In this document: one piece after another, positions 36,370 to 45,573 of the stretch
Layout: each line of letters begins with the position of its first letter
Position numbering within the stretch: the first letter of the stretch is position 1
Source: Dermabacter vaginalis
Lineage (GTDB): Bacteria > Actinomycetota > Actinomycetes > Actinomycetales > Dermabacteraceae
Assembly: GCF_001678905.1 (NCBI RefSeq)
Contig: NZ_CP012117.1
Coordinates: 1,426,001-1,490,000 of the forward strand
DNA length: 64,000 bases
Direction of reading: 5' to 3'
The notes under the pieces: model-generated
What the model saw: the letters and a program-made list of their open reading frames with translations, nothing else
The model's database searches: none
Told to the model about the DNA's origin: nothing
Position numbers and translations under genes: made by a program

Positions 36370-37566
36370 TTACGGTGCGGTCGTTGCGGGCTTCTGGAAG
36401 AGGATGCCTTCGAGGATGCTGCCGTGGAAGGTCCGCGCGGCGACGATGATCCACGCGGCGACCAGCAGGGTGTAGCCTGCGACGGCCATTGCGTCGAACA
36501 CGGCGAGGTGGGTGTGGGCGGCGAGGCCGGACAGGCCGGTGACGCAGGTTCCGATGGGGAAGGTGAAGGACCACCAGGTCAGGGAGAACGGCAGGCCCTG
36601 ACGGGCGGTGCGGATCGTGATGGCGGTTGCGAGGGCGGCCCACATGAGCGCGAAGCCCAGAACCGGCACCCCGTACAAGACGCCGAAGGCTTCCATCGCT
36701 CGGGCCAGGGTCCCGGACACGACGAGGTGGGCGTTCCCGCCCAGGAGGTTCGCGGCGGTGATGGATTGGCCCAGCGGGCCCAGCCCGATCCACAAGGTGG
36801 GCACTGCCGCGGCGGCCCCGATCTTATGCCTGGCGAGGCGGTTCCAGATCAGTGTGGTGATGATGATGGCGGCCAGCAGGCTCAGTCCGAACATCGCGTA
36901 GCAGCCCATCAGCAGGGTCAGGCGTGCTTGCCCGGCCGGGACGTAGGGCAGCAGCAGGGCCCCGGTGGAGGCCGAAACCATGGGCGGGACGACGGGCATA
37001 AGCCAGCCGCCGAACGCACTGTCCTGTGTGACCTGGTGCCGGCTGAACTGCAGGTACGGGACAGCGACGGCGCTGGCCAGCCCCAGCAGGGTCCCGGCGA
37101 TCCAGAGCACCGTATCGATGCCGAGTGCCAGCTGTTCGCCTAGGACGTCTTTGCCCAGCAGCAGGGTACCGGCGCCGACGGTGAGCAGCGCCATGGGCGG
37201 TGCGCCGTAGAAGTGCGCCATCACCGGATGGTTGTGGTGACTTCGGGCGGTTTCCCGGTGCCGGATCCAGTGCACCCCGGTCGCGGCACTCAGCAGGATC
37301 AGCAGCAGGGACGCCAGAGCCCAGACGACGGTGGCGCCAGTGCGCAGGCCGGGAAACTGTAGGGGCAGCGTCGCGGCGGCGGTCGCGACGATCCCGGTAC
37401 CCATGATGGAGGCGAACCAGTTCGGGGTCAGGTTCGCGAACAGCTCCGAGGGCCTATCCAGACGGCGCAGGACGCGCCGGCCCCCGGTGCGGCCGCCCCG
37501 GGTCTGTGCCGGTGGTGTGGAGTGGTGTTCGTCGGCGGTCAGCAGCAGAGATTTCATACCTTCCAT
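36370..37566 (-). CDS. TDT (SLAC1/TehA) family transporter
   Basis: A 398-aa membrane protein with about ten transmembrane helices, of the tellurite-resistance/dicarboxylate transporter family, which exports small anions such as sulfite, or dicarboxylates. LTPNWFASIMGTGIVATAAA is the family signature near residue 40; helices follow at regular spacing to the C-terminus FHGSILEGILFQKPATTAP. The frame is open well upstream, but MEGMKSLLL at 37566 matches the family and is just inside the divergent promoter region; ATG 37557 is the alternative. Leucine is mainly CTG and arginine CGG, against CTC and CGC in the surrounding chromosome, a sign of transfer. It is divergent from a LysR regulator gene. 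Confidence 0.85.
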   Translation of the reverse strand: MEGMKSLLLTADEHHSTPPAQTRGGRTGGRRVLRRLDRPSELFANLTPNWFASIMGTGIVATAAATLPLQFPGLRTGATVVWALASLLLILLSAATGVHWIRHRETARSHHNHPVMAHFYGAPPMALLTVGAGTLLLGKDVLGEQLALGIDTVLWIAGTLLGLASAVAVPYLQFSRHQVTQDSAFGGWLMPVVPPMVSASTGALLLPYVPAGQARLTLLMGCYAMFGLSLLAAIIITTLIWNRLARHKIGAAAAVPTLWIGLGPLGQSITAANLLGGNAHLVVSGTLARAMEAFGVLYGVPVLGFALMWAALATAITIRTARQGLPFSLTWWSFTFPIGTCVTGLSGLAAHTHLAVFDAMAVAGYTLLVAAWIIVAARTFHGSILEGILFQKPATTAP

Positions 37567-37603
37567 GCTCCCGGACCGGGACCTGCCGCAGTAGGGGGCA
37601 TAC

Positions 37604-37633
37604 ACTTGTCGGGGTACAAGCCGGACTTGTACC
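37604..37633. promoter_or_regulatory. Tandem LysR-type operator in the divergent TDT/LysR region
   Basis: Three half-sites alternate: ACTTGT-CGGGGT-ACAAG-CCGGA-CTTGT. The block GGTACAAG-CCGGA-CTTGTACC (37613-37633) is a perfect 8-bp inverted repeat. The spacing and position 31 bases before the regulator start match LysR autoregulation and activation of a divergent target. Confidence 0.6.
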
Positions 37634-37663
37634 ACATGTGACGTTTCTGAAGGAGATTCCCCG

Positions 37664-38616
37664 ATGCTCAGTCCCCGGATACCGGATCTCTCCGCCCTGG
37701 AAATGCTCGCCGCGGTCCATGATCTGGGATCCCTCTCCGCCGCCGGGAAACACCTTGGACTGTCCCAGCAGGCTGTCTCCTCCCGGATGCGTTCCCTGGA
37801 GTCCCAGATCGGATCCGTCCTGCTGACCCGGACACCGCGGGGATCCACCCTGACAGAATCAGGTGCACTGGTCGCAGGGTGGGCGGCGGAGGTCCTCGCA
37901 GCCGCGGAACGCCTGGACGCCGGAATCGCCTCGCTCCGATCCGACACCGCCCGGCAACTAAAGGTCGCGGCCAGCCAGACCATCGCCGAACACCTGCTGC
38001 CGCTCTGGCTGGTTGCGCTGCGCCGCCAGCAGGAGAGCCTCGGACTCGTCCCCACCGTCGTGGAGCTGACGGTGAACAACAGTGAAGCCACCGTAGCCCT
38101 GGTCCGGTCCGGTCAGGCAGCCATCGGCTTCATCGAAAGCCCGCACCTTCCCCCGGACCTGAGCGCAGCGGCGGTACAGAACGATTACATGGTCGTGGTC
38201 GTCGCCCCGGACCACCCCTGGGCCCGGCGCCGGACCCCGTCACAGCAGCCGAACTGGCTACAACCGCGCTGGTCACCCGGGAACACGGCAGCGGAACCCG
38301 GGACGCCCTCGAACACCTGCTCACCACCGCAGGGGCCCCGCCCCTGGCAGATCCGCTGGTGGAACTCTCCACGACAGCTGCCGTCCGCTCCGCCATCGCA
38401 GCCGGCACAGCCCCCGGAGTACTCAGCGCACTGGCCGTCCGCGACGACCTCGCCCTGCAACGGCTCATCGCCGTTCCCGTCCGCGGGCTACCCCTGCGCC
38501 GCACCCTGACCGCCCTTTGGCAGACCGGCCCCACACCACCGCCCGGGCCGGCCCGTGACCTGGCAGCCATCGCCGCCAGAGCTGTCCCGGGAGCCGGCAC
38601 CCGCCGTAAGTCATGA
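37664..38616 (+). pseudogene. LysR-family regulator, frameshifted
   Basis: The N-terminal winged HTH is complete (SALEMLAAVHDLGSLSAAGK, LSQQAVSSRMRSLESQIG) with AAGGAG ahead of ATG 37664. The effector-binding domain proceeds to VVVVAPDHPWARR near 38225, where the reading continues in a different frame: DPVTAAELATTALVTREHGS onwards, then LVELSTTAAVRSAIAAGTAP to a stop at 38614-38616. The continuation restores a full-length LysR of about 315 aa, so a one-base change near 38225-38240 splits the gene. A sequencing error cannot be excluded. It should regulate the divergent TDT transporter, and shares its foreign codon use. Confidence 0.75.
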
Positions 38617-39247
38617 AACCAGGCGACTTCGCGTTTGACTTCAACGCCGAGTACATCGACACGCTCACCGAGGCGCTCGCCCACAGCGACGTCGCTTGTT
38701 CTTCCTTCGAGGCAACCATGACGACCCGACCAAACTCGGCCTCACCGCGTCGAGTCCGTCGGCCCTCTCCTCACACATCTACTTCCTGCCCGATACTTAT
38801 CGCTTCCTCATCGGCGAGCACCGTGTGCTTGTCCTTGGCGGCGCGGGTTCCATCGACCGCTCGCACCGTGTGGAAGGCGTGAGCTGGTGGCCTGATGAGC
38901 GGCTCAGTGTTGAGGCTGCCGCTAAGGCTGTGTAGGGAGGCGTTGCGGACGTTGTGCTCAGTCATGACGCGCCCGCCGGCACGCCGCTTGTTCTCGATAC
39001 TGATTTCGGCGCGTCTTTCGAGCGTCATGATCCGGGTGTTCTCGCGTGGTGTGCCGAGCACGCTGAGCGTGTCGCGTCGGTTGTGCGAGGTGTTGACGCT
39101 CGCGTTGTTGTGCACGGTCATCACCACGTGCGCGCGACGCATGTTCTTCCTCATGTTCGTCGGCCTGTTGCCGTGTGTGGTTTGAGTTGCGACGGCACCG
39201 TGTTGGAGGACAACGTCCTGCGCTTCCGCGACGTGCTTCCCGAGTAG
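38613..39247 (+). pseudogene. Metallophosphatase remnant
   Basis: Broken calcineurin-like phosphoesterase. The visible part starts at KPGDFAFDFNAEYIDTLTEAL, retaining the GD motif but lacking about 40 N-terminal residues with the D-x-H metal site. A frame change near 38695 precedes FFLRGNHDDPTK (GNHD motif), an in-frame TAG occurs at 38933-38935, and the same frame resumes with ADVVLSHDAPAGTPLV and GHHH at VVVHGHHHVRA, ending at 39247. Three separate lesions make a functional product very unlikely. Codon use is nearer to the host than to the TDT/LysR segment. The truncation point coincides with the LysR stop, so that junction probably marks an insertion or deletion end. Confidence 0.8.
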
Positions 39248-39398
39248 TCGCGCAAGCCGTTCGGAGCCTTGCGAGGACGCCTGCGCTAACCCATCATCAC
39301 GGCCTACGAGCCGAGACGCACAAGCCCCACCTAGACAACCCGCGCAACCCCAACCACAACGAAAACCCCACCACCCAAAATCAACACACCAAAGAAGA

Positions 39399-39788
39399 AT
39401 GACCCCCACCAACAAGACCACTAAAGAGGCCGGAACAAACCTCAGCTCCACCCAACACGTCACCCCCACCGAACGCAGCGCACTACGCACCTTCGGCTCA
39501 CGCGGCGGCAAAAAATCCGCACAACGCTGGACCGACCCGATCCAAACCGAGTACCACACCAACGCCCGCAAACCCCTCGAAGCCGCCAATAAACGCCGCA
39601 AGCTCGGCGCTTCATCAACGAGGCTCGAAATCGCCGCAGCCGTTCAAAAGCATCAGTTTGAGCTGGGGGTATCGCCCACGGTGGCAGAGATTGCTGAAGA
39701 GTTCGGGGTCTCGCGAGACACAGTGAAACGCGCTCTCAAACAGGCGGGAATCAGCCTGCCTCGCGGTCGCCGCAGCAACTCTAAATAA
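39399..39788 (+). CDS. Plasmid-replication-like HTH protein, copy B
   Basis: A 129-aa basic protein starting MTPTNKTTKEAG after AAAGAAG. Residues 5-68 are almost identical to part of copy A (GSRGGKKSAQRWTDP shared); the C-terminal HTH (VAEIAEEFGVSRDTVKRALK) is similar in kind but diverged in sequence from copy A. The long N-terminal region of copy A is missing, replaced by a C-rich, gene-free leader at 39248-39398. It may still be an intact small DNA-binding protein or the 3' remnant of a second replication gene. Codon use is of the same non-host type as copy A. Confidence 0.5.
   Translation: MTPTNKTTKEAGTNLSSTQHVTPTERSALRTFGSRGGKKSAQRWTDPIQTEYHTNARKPLEAANKRRKLGASSTRLEIAAAVQKHQFELGVSPTVAEIAEEFGVSRDTVKRALKQAGISLPRGRRSNSK
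39408..39602 (+). repeat. Direct repeat DR1, copy B
   Basis: Partner of 35804-35998, same orientation, offset 3604 bases; about 12 differences in 195 by hand count. The distance equals the length of the bracketed accessory unit. Confidence 0.9.
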
Positions 39789-39797
39789 ATGGTGCAG

Positions 39798-39849
39798 GCC
39801 GTAAGCATAGAACGGTTCCCCCTCCCCCTAGAGAGAGCACATGGCTTCC
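39798..39849 (+). repeat. Direct repeat DR2, copy B
   Basis: Partner of 36185-36234. Starts nine bases past the copy B stop. The outer 28 and 13 bases are conserved; the hairpin-forming centre seen in copy A is replaced by CCCTAGAGAGA. Confidence 0.9.
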
Positions 39850-39994
39850 CCCCTTCTTCACACCCCACCACCACGGGCCTCCCGGCTCCCCTTCCGCCCT
39901 TCTCACTGCGGGCTTGAGATGCGGTCCCGCCTACCGCTGGCACTGCTATCCATTCAGGGTCCACAAGCTGAAAGACCTCGAAGCGATGCTCTAG
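39850..39994 (+). other. Gene-poor stretch with a possible coding remnant
   Basis: Between DR2 copy B and cimA, one plus-strand frame reads LLTAGLRCGPAYRWHCYPFR and on to a TAG at 39992-39994, overlapping the cimA stop. It has the look of the C-terminal end of a small mobile-element protein (Tyr/Arg/Trp/His/Cys-rich), but no start or full domain is present. The rest of the stretch shows nothing recognisable. Confidence 0.25.
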
Positions 39995-41604
39995 TACGAT
40001 TCTCCGCTTTCGCGCGCTGGGGCCACACGGAGCTTGTGCAAGCCGTACCAATAAGCGTCGAAAAGCGCCTCCCACGAGGCCTCGATAATGTTCGGGCCCA
40101 CGCCCACCGTCGTGAAACGACCAAACGGCGCCTGGCTCGTGACAAGAACGCGGGTTGTCGCATCCGTTCCCTGCTGGCTATCGAGGATGCGTACCTTGAA
40201 GTCCACGAGCGCGAAGGACGCGATCTGGGGGTAGGTATCCATGAGCGCTTCTCGCAGCGCTTTATCGAGCGCGTTCACGGGGCCGTTGCCCTCGGCGATC
40301 GTCACGCTGCGGTGATCGGGTGCCGTACTCAGGCGCACCGTCGCTTCCGATTCGAGAGTGCCATCGCGGAACTGATGCGACGACGTGCGCCACGACTCGA
40401 CCTCAACGTAGGTGGGCAAGTCCCCGAGCACATGGAGCACGAGCATTTCGAAGGAGGCGTCGGCAGCCTCGTAACTGTACCCCTCGGCCTCGCGGCCCTT
40501 GACGGTGTCCGCGAGCCTCGCAAGAATCGCGTCTTCGCCCGAGAGGTCGTAGCCGAGCTCGCGGCCCTTGAGTTCGATCGAGGCCTTGCCCGCCATGTCG
40601 GAGATGATCATGCGCATGTCGTTGCCCACGACCGTGGGATCCATGTGCTGATACAGGTCGGGATCAACTCGGATCGCGCTAGCGTGGAGGCCGGCCTTAT
40701 GGGCAAAAGCGCTCGCCCCTACGTACGGGGCTCGCGCCGGAGCGGGAATGTTCACGACCTCTGCGATGGCGTGCGCGATCCGCGTGGCGTCACCGAGCTG
40801 CTCGTCCGTCACGAGCGTGCGGCCGAGCTTGAGCTGCAGATTCGCGAGAACCGGAATGAGGTCGGCGTTGCCCGTGCGTTCACCGTAGCCGTTCACGCAG
40901 CCCTGCACGTGCACCGCGCCGGCCTCGACGGCGGCGATCGTATTCGCGATCGCGCATCCCGAATCGTTGTGCATGTGGGCGCCGAGGAGATCCGGATCGA
41001 GCCCTTCTCCCTCGAGCCGCGCTCGCACATCCGCGTAAATTGCGCTCACCTGATGCGGGAGCATGCCGCCGTTCGTGTCGCACAGGATCACCATCGCGGC
41101 CCCCGCGCGCAGGGCCTCGGCCACAACGCTCACGGCATAGTCGGCATCGTGCGCGTAGCCGTCGAAAAAATGCTCGGCATCGATAAACACCTCGCGGTCG
41201 CACCCGCGAAGGAACTCGATGCTCTCGCGTACCATCGCGAGGTTCTCCTCGGCGCTCGTGCGAAGCGCCGCCTCGACGTGCCGCAGATCGGCTTTCGCGA
41301 CGAGCGTGACCGTCGGGGCACCCGAATCCACGAGCGCCTGCAGCTGAGGGTCGTCCTTCGCCACGGAATCCTTTTTGCGGGTCGCACCGAAGGCCGCGAG
41401 GCGCGCATTCGCGAGCGAAAGCTCGCTTGTGGCACGCGCGAAGAACTCGGTGTCCTTCGGAACCGCACCCGGCCAGCCACCCTCGATGTAGGTCACGCCG
41501 AGCTCGTCGAGGAGCCTCGCAACCTGGAGCTTGTCCTCAACACTCAGCGTGAGGCCCTCCTGCTGGGAGCCGTCGCGAAGAGTCGTGTCGTAGAGGTGAA
41601 ACAC
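39991..41604 (-). CDS. cimA: Citramalate synthase
   Basis: A 537-aa member of the LeuA/homocitrate synthase family condensing pyruvate and acetyl-CoA to citramalate, the first step of threonine-independent isoleucine synthesis. DTTLRDGSQQEGLTLSVEDK opens the TIM barrel; the HxH metal motif is in GAHMHNDSGCAIANTI, and VQGCVNGYGERTGNADL is present. GYSYEAADASFEML and the C-terminal LeuA-type allosteric domain (VDFKVRILDSQQGTDATTRV) fit CimA better than LeuA. The GTG start is seven bases after GGAGGT. It is the last gene of the ilvBNC-leuB-ilvE-cimA run. Confidence 0.9.
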   Translation of the reverse strand: MFHLYDTTLRDGSQQEGLTLSVEDKLQVARLLDELGVTYIEGGWPGAVPKDTEFFARATSELSLANARLAAFGATRKKDSVAKDDPQLQALVDSGAPTVTLVAKADLRHVEAALRTSAEENLAMVRESIEFLRGCDREVFIDAEHFFDGYAHDADYAVSVVAEALRAGAAMVILCDTNGGMLPHQVSAIYADVRARLEGEGLDPDLLGAHMHNDSGCAIANTIAAVEAGAVHVQGCVNGYGERTGNADLIPVLANLQLKLGRTLVTDEQLGDATRIAHAIAEVVNIPAPARAPYVGASAFAHKAGLHASAIRVDPDLYQHMDPTVVGNDMRMIISDMAGKASIELKGRELGYDLSGEDAILARLADTVKGREAEGYSYEAADASFEMLVLHVLGDLPTYVEVESWRTSSHQFRDGTLESEATVRLSTAPDHRSVTIAEGNGPVNALDKALREALMDTYPQIASFALVDFKVRILDSQQGTDATTRVLVTSQAPFGRFTTVGVGPNIIEASWEALFDAYWYGLHKLRVAPARESGESY

Positions 41605-41648
41605 TGCCGTGACCTCCGAAATCTGCAGGGGAACGAAGAAAACTGTTG

Positions 41649-42731
41649 CTAGACGAGTCGCGTGAGCCAGCCGTGACGGTCCTCGATACGGCCGTACTGG
41701 ATTCCCGTGAGCTCCTCGCGAAGCGCCATCGTGACATCACCACTACCGCCATCGCCGATCGTCCACGTGGAATTTTCATCGCGTAGCTCGCCGATCGGGT
41801 TGATCACGGCGGCCGTGCCGCACGCGAACATTTCGGTCACGCGCCCTTCGGCAATATCGGCCGTGAGGTTCGCATAGTTCACGGATTCTTCGCTCGGGCG
41901 AAGCCCCCGATCAGCCGCCAGCGTGAGGATCGAATCGCGTGTGACCCCGGGGAGGATCGAACCGGTGAGGGTCGGGGTCACGATACGGCCATCGGCGTAC
42001 ACCACGAAGATGTTCATGCCGGAAAGCTCATCGATGTTCGTATGGGTCTCCGAATCGAGGAACATGACCTCATCGGCGCCTGACCGGGCAGCTTCGTACT
42101 TGCCCTGGAGAGAGCTCGCGTAGTTACCGCCGCACTTCGCAAAACCAGTGCCGCCGCGGCCGGCACGTGCCGCGAGGGGCGAGACCCACACGACGAGCGG
42201 TTGAATGCCGCGCGGGAAGTAGTTGCCTGCGGGCGAGGCGATCACGTAGTAGTCGACGGTGTGCGCGGCGCGCACGCCGAGGAAGTTTTCCGAGGCAAAC
42301 ATGAACGGTCGAAGGTAGAGGCTCGTCTCGCCACCCGTGGGAACCCAGGGCTCATCGGCGCTCACGACCGCGCGAAGGGACGCGAGGAAGTCCTCGGTTG
42401 AAATCTCCGGCAAGGCGAGGCGCCGAGCCGAGTTCTGAATGCGCACGGCGTTCTTCTCGGGACGGAACGTCCACACGCTTCCGTCGGCGTGGCGGAAGGC
42501 CTTGAGGCCTTCGAAAATTTCCTGAGCGTAATGGAAAACAGCCGCGGCGGGCTCGAGCGAAAGGGGGCCGTACGGGAGAATCTCTCCTTCCCCCCACCCC
42601 TCGGTCTCGGTCCAGCGCTGGTGGGCCATGTAGTCGGTGAAATTGTCGCCAAAGCCAGGGTCGCGGAGAATTCGCTCGCGCTCCTCACTCGAGATTCGAC
42701 GCGGAGCCGAACTTGCGCGGTACTCACCCAT
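41649..42731 (-). CDS. ilvE: Branched-chain amino acid aminotransferase
   Basis: A 360-aa fold-type IV PLP enzyme carrying out the final transamination of leucine, isoleucine and valine. The PLP lysine is in GTGFAKCGGNYASSL near residue 200; VFHYAQEIFEGLKAFR and LTGSILPGVTRDSIL are other signatures. ATG 42731 (MGEYRASS) follows AGAGGAAAG; a longer frame runs upstream into leuB but is not needed. It is 44 bases upstream of cimA and 41 bases downstream of leuB. Confidence 0.94.
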   Translation of the reverse strand: MGEYRASSAPRRISSEERERILRDPGFGDNFTDYMAHQRWTETEGWGEGEILPYGPLSLEPAAAVFHYAQEIFEGLKAFRHADGSVWTFRPEKNAVRIQNSARRLALPEISTEDFLASLRAVVSADEPWVPTGGETSLYLRPFMFASENFLGVRAAHTVDYYVIASPAGNYFPRGIQPLVVWVSPLAARAGRGGTGFAKCGGNYASSLQGKYEAARSGADEVMFLDSETHTNIDELSGMNIFVVYADGRIVTPTLTGSILPGVTRDSILTLAADRGLRPSEESVNYANLTADIAEGRVTEMFACGTAAVINPIGELRDENSTWTIGDGGSGDVTMALREELTGIQYGRIEDRHGWLTRLV

Positions 42732-42772
42732 GGGTTTCTTTCCTCTCACATGCTTTCGTGGATTCCCCCAGT

Positions 42773-43828
42773 TTACGAGTCCGAGCTCCCCTTTTCTCGC
42801 ACCGCTTTCGCGATCACGTCTCCGATCTCGGCGCACGATCGCGCGGAGTCCGGATTGTTCGCGAGATCCTCGGTGACAGCTTCTCGAACCCTGCGCGCGG
42901 CATCGTCCTCACCGATCGACTCGAGAAGGAGCGCTACGGAAAGGATCGTCGCGGCGGGATTCGCGATGCCCTTGCCCGCGATATCGGGGGCGCTGCCGTG
43001 CACGGGTTCAAACATCGAGGGGAACTCGCCGGAAGGATTGAGGTTGCCGGAGGCCGCAAGGCCGATGCCCCCTGAGATCGCGCCCGCGAGGTCGGTGATG
43101 ATGTCGCCAAAGAGGTTGTCGGTCACGATGACATCGAAACGCGAAGGATCCTGCACGAGATAGATCATCATCGCATCGATATGGGAGTAATCCACCTCGA
43201 CGTCCGAATACTCGGGGGCGATCTCCTCAACGATGCGCTTCCACAAGCGGCCGGCGTGCACGAGCACGTTGTGCTTATGCACGAGCGTGAGTTTCTTTCG
43301 GCGCTTTCGTGCGAGGTCGAATGCGTAGCGCACAACGCGTTCGACCCCGTGGGCGGTATTAATTGACACCTCGGTCGCGACCTCATGCACCCCGCCTTCG
43401 CGGAGCGCGCCGCCAGCACCCACGTAAGCCCCCTCGGTTCCCTCACGCACGACGACAAAGTCGACCGCGCCAGGATTCGCGAGCGGAGAATCCACGTGCG
43501 GGAAGAGGGTCGTGGGGCGAAGGTTCACGTAGTGCTCGAACGCGAAACGCAACTTGAGGAGGAGCCCTCGCTCGAGCACACCCGAAGGCACGCTCGGATC
43601 TCCGACGGCACCCAGCAGCAAGGCGTCGTGACACTTGAGCGAGGCGAGGTCCGCATCCGTGAGCGTCTCACCGGTCTCATGCCAGCGGCTCGCGCCGAGA
43701 TTGTAGTTGGTCGTGACGAGGTCGCGTCCAGTGCCCTCGAGTGCCGCCCGAAGCACCTTGAGGCCCTCGGGAACAACTTCCTGGCCGATCCCGTCTCCGG
43801 GGATCACGGCGAGGTCGAGTGTGTTCAT
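42773..43828 (-). CDS. leuB: 3-isopropylmalate dehydrogenase
   Basis: A 351-aa NAD-dependent beta-decarboxylating dehydrogenase for leucine; it also oxidises 3-methylmalate in the citramalate route. [15 protein letters not shown] at the N-terminus, [19 protein letters not shown], catalytic Tyr/Lys in [12 protein letters not shown] and [11 protein letters not shown], and [20 protein letters not shown] are all present. [13 protein letters not shown] fixes the start at 43828. leuC and leuD are 24 kb away, while leuA is not in the window. Confidence 0.95.
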   Translation of the reverse strand: MNTLDLAVIPGDGIGQEVVPEGLKVLRAALEGTGRDLVTTNYNLGASRWHETGETLTDADLASLKCHDALLLGAVGDPSVPSGVLERGLLLKLRFAFEHYVNLRPTTLFPHVDSPLANPGAVDFVVVREGTEGAYVGAGGALREGGVHEVATEVSINTAHGVERVVRYAFDLARKRRKKLTLVHKHNVLVHAGRLWKRIVEEIAPEYSDVEVDYSHIDAMMIYLVQDPSRFDVIVTDNLFGDIITDLAGAISGGIGLAASGNLNPSGEFPSMFEPVHGSAPDIAGKGIANPAATILSVALLLESIGEDDAARRVREAVTEDLANNPDSARSCAEIGDVIAKAVREKGSSDS

Positions 43829-43877
43829 GGTTTCTCCTTCGGCGACGCTAGCGGTGTGGCACGGGGCAAAGGGCGGA

Positions 43878-44969
<1,092 letters not shown>

Positions 44970-44987
44970 TTACTTTATGGATACATG

Positions 44988-45000
44988 TCTCATATTGAGA
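44988..45000. promoter_or_regulatory. 13-bp palindrome ahead of ilvC
   Basis: TCTCA-TAT-TGAGA, a perfect inverted repeat with a three-base spacer, 79-91 bases before the ilvC start. It shares the TCTC...ATATGA pattern with the leuC upstream site (19244-19260), so it could be an operator for the same IclR-type regulator. Confidence 0.4.
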
Positions 45001-45040
45001 AACGCTTGTGGGCCCGCGGGCGTCGGACCTCGCCGCTCCC

Positions 45041-45571
45041 CTAGCCGAGTAGCGCGCGATCAGTGATCGAGCGCGGGCCGCGACCAATCGCGACGGCCCC
45101 CGACTTCACGATTTCTTTGACGCCGAACTGCTCGAGCATGGACAACAGCGCCGCAAGCTTATCCGCCGACCCCGTCGCCTCGATCGAAACGGAATCGGAC
45201 GCCGCATCGACGACCTTGGCACGGAACATTTGCACGATTTCGAGCACGGACGTGCGGGTCTGGTTATTGGCCTTCACCTTCACGAGCACGAGCTCACGCT
45301 CAACCGACTGCCTTGGTTCAAGCTGCACGATCTTGAGCACGTTCACGAGCTTGTTGAGCTGCTTCGTGATCTGCTCAAGCGGCATTTGATCCACCTCCAC
45401 AACAACCGTAATGCGCGAGATTCCTTCGTGCTCCGTGGGACCCACGGCAAGCGAGGCGATGTTGTAGCCGCGCCGCGCGAAGAGTGCCGAGACGCGCGTC
45501 AGCACGCCGGGTTTGTTCTCCACGAGAACGGACAGCGTGTGGTTCTTTTCCGGGTCGCGCGAAAAGTCCAT
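45041..45571 (-). CDS. ilvN: Acetolactate synthase small (regulatory) subunit
   Basis: A 176-aa regulatory subunit giving valine feedback control to IlvB. The N-terminal ACT domain reads HTLSVLVENKPGVLTRVSAL and the NIASLAVGPTEHEGISRITV block; a second ferredoxin-like domain follows to the C-terminus. The ATG at 45571 is two bases after the ilvB stop, with GGGAGAT upstream, so translation is coupled to ilvB; the longer frame starting inside ilvB is not used. Confidence 0.94.
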   Translation of the reverse strand: MDFSRDPEKNHTLSVLVENKPGVLTRVSALFARRGYNIASLAVGPTEHEGISRITVVVEVDQMPLEQITKQLNKLVNVLKIVQLEPRQSVERELVLVKVKANNQTRTSVLEIVQMFRAKVVDAASDSVSIEATGSADKLAALLSMLEQFGVKEIVKSGAVAIGRGPRSITDRALLG

Positions 45572-45573
45572 GC

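Noticed and set aside
36370-38091. A single 573-residue protein covering the TDT gene and part of LysR
   Set aside because: The first 175 residues have no transporter character and lie antisense to the LysR gene; the true start is at 37566 or 37557 inside the divergent promoter region.
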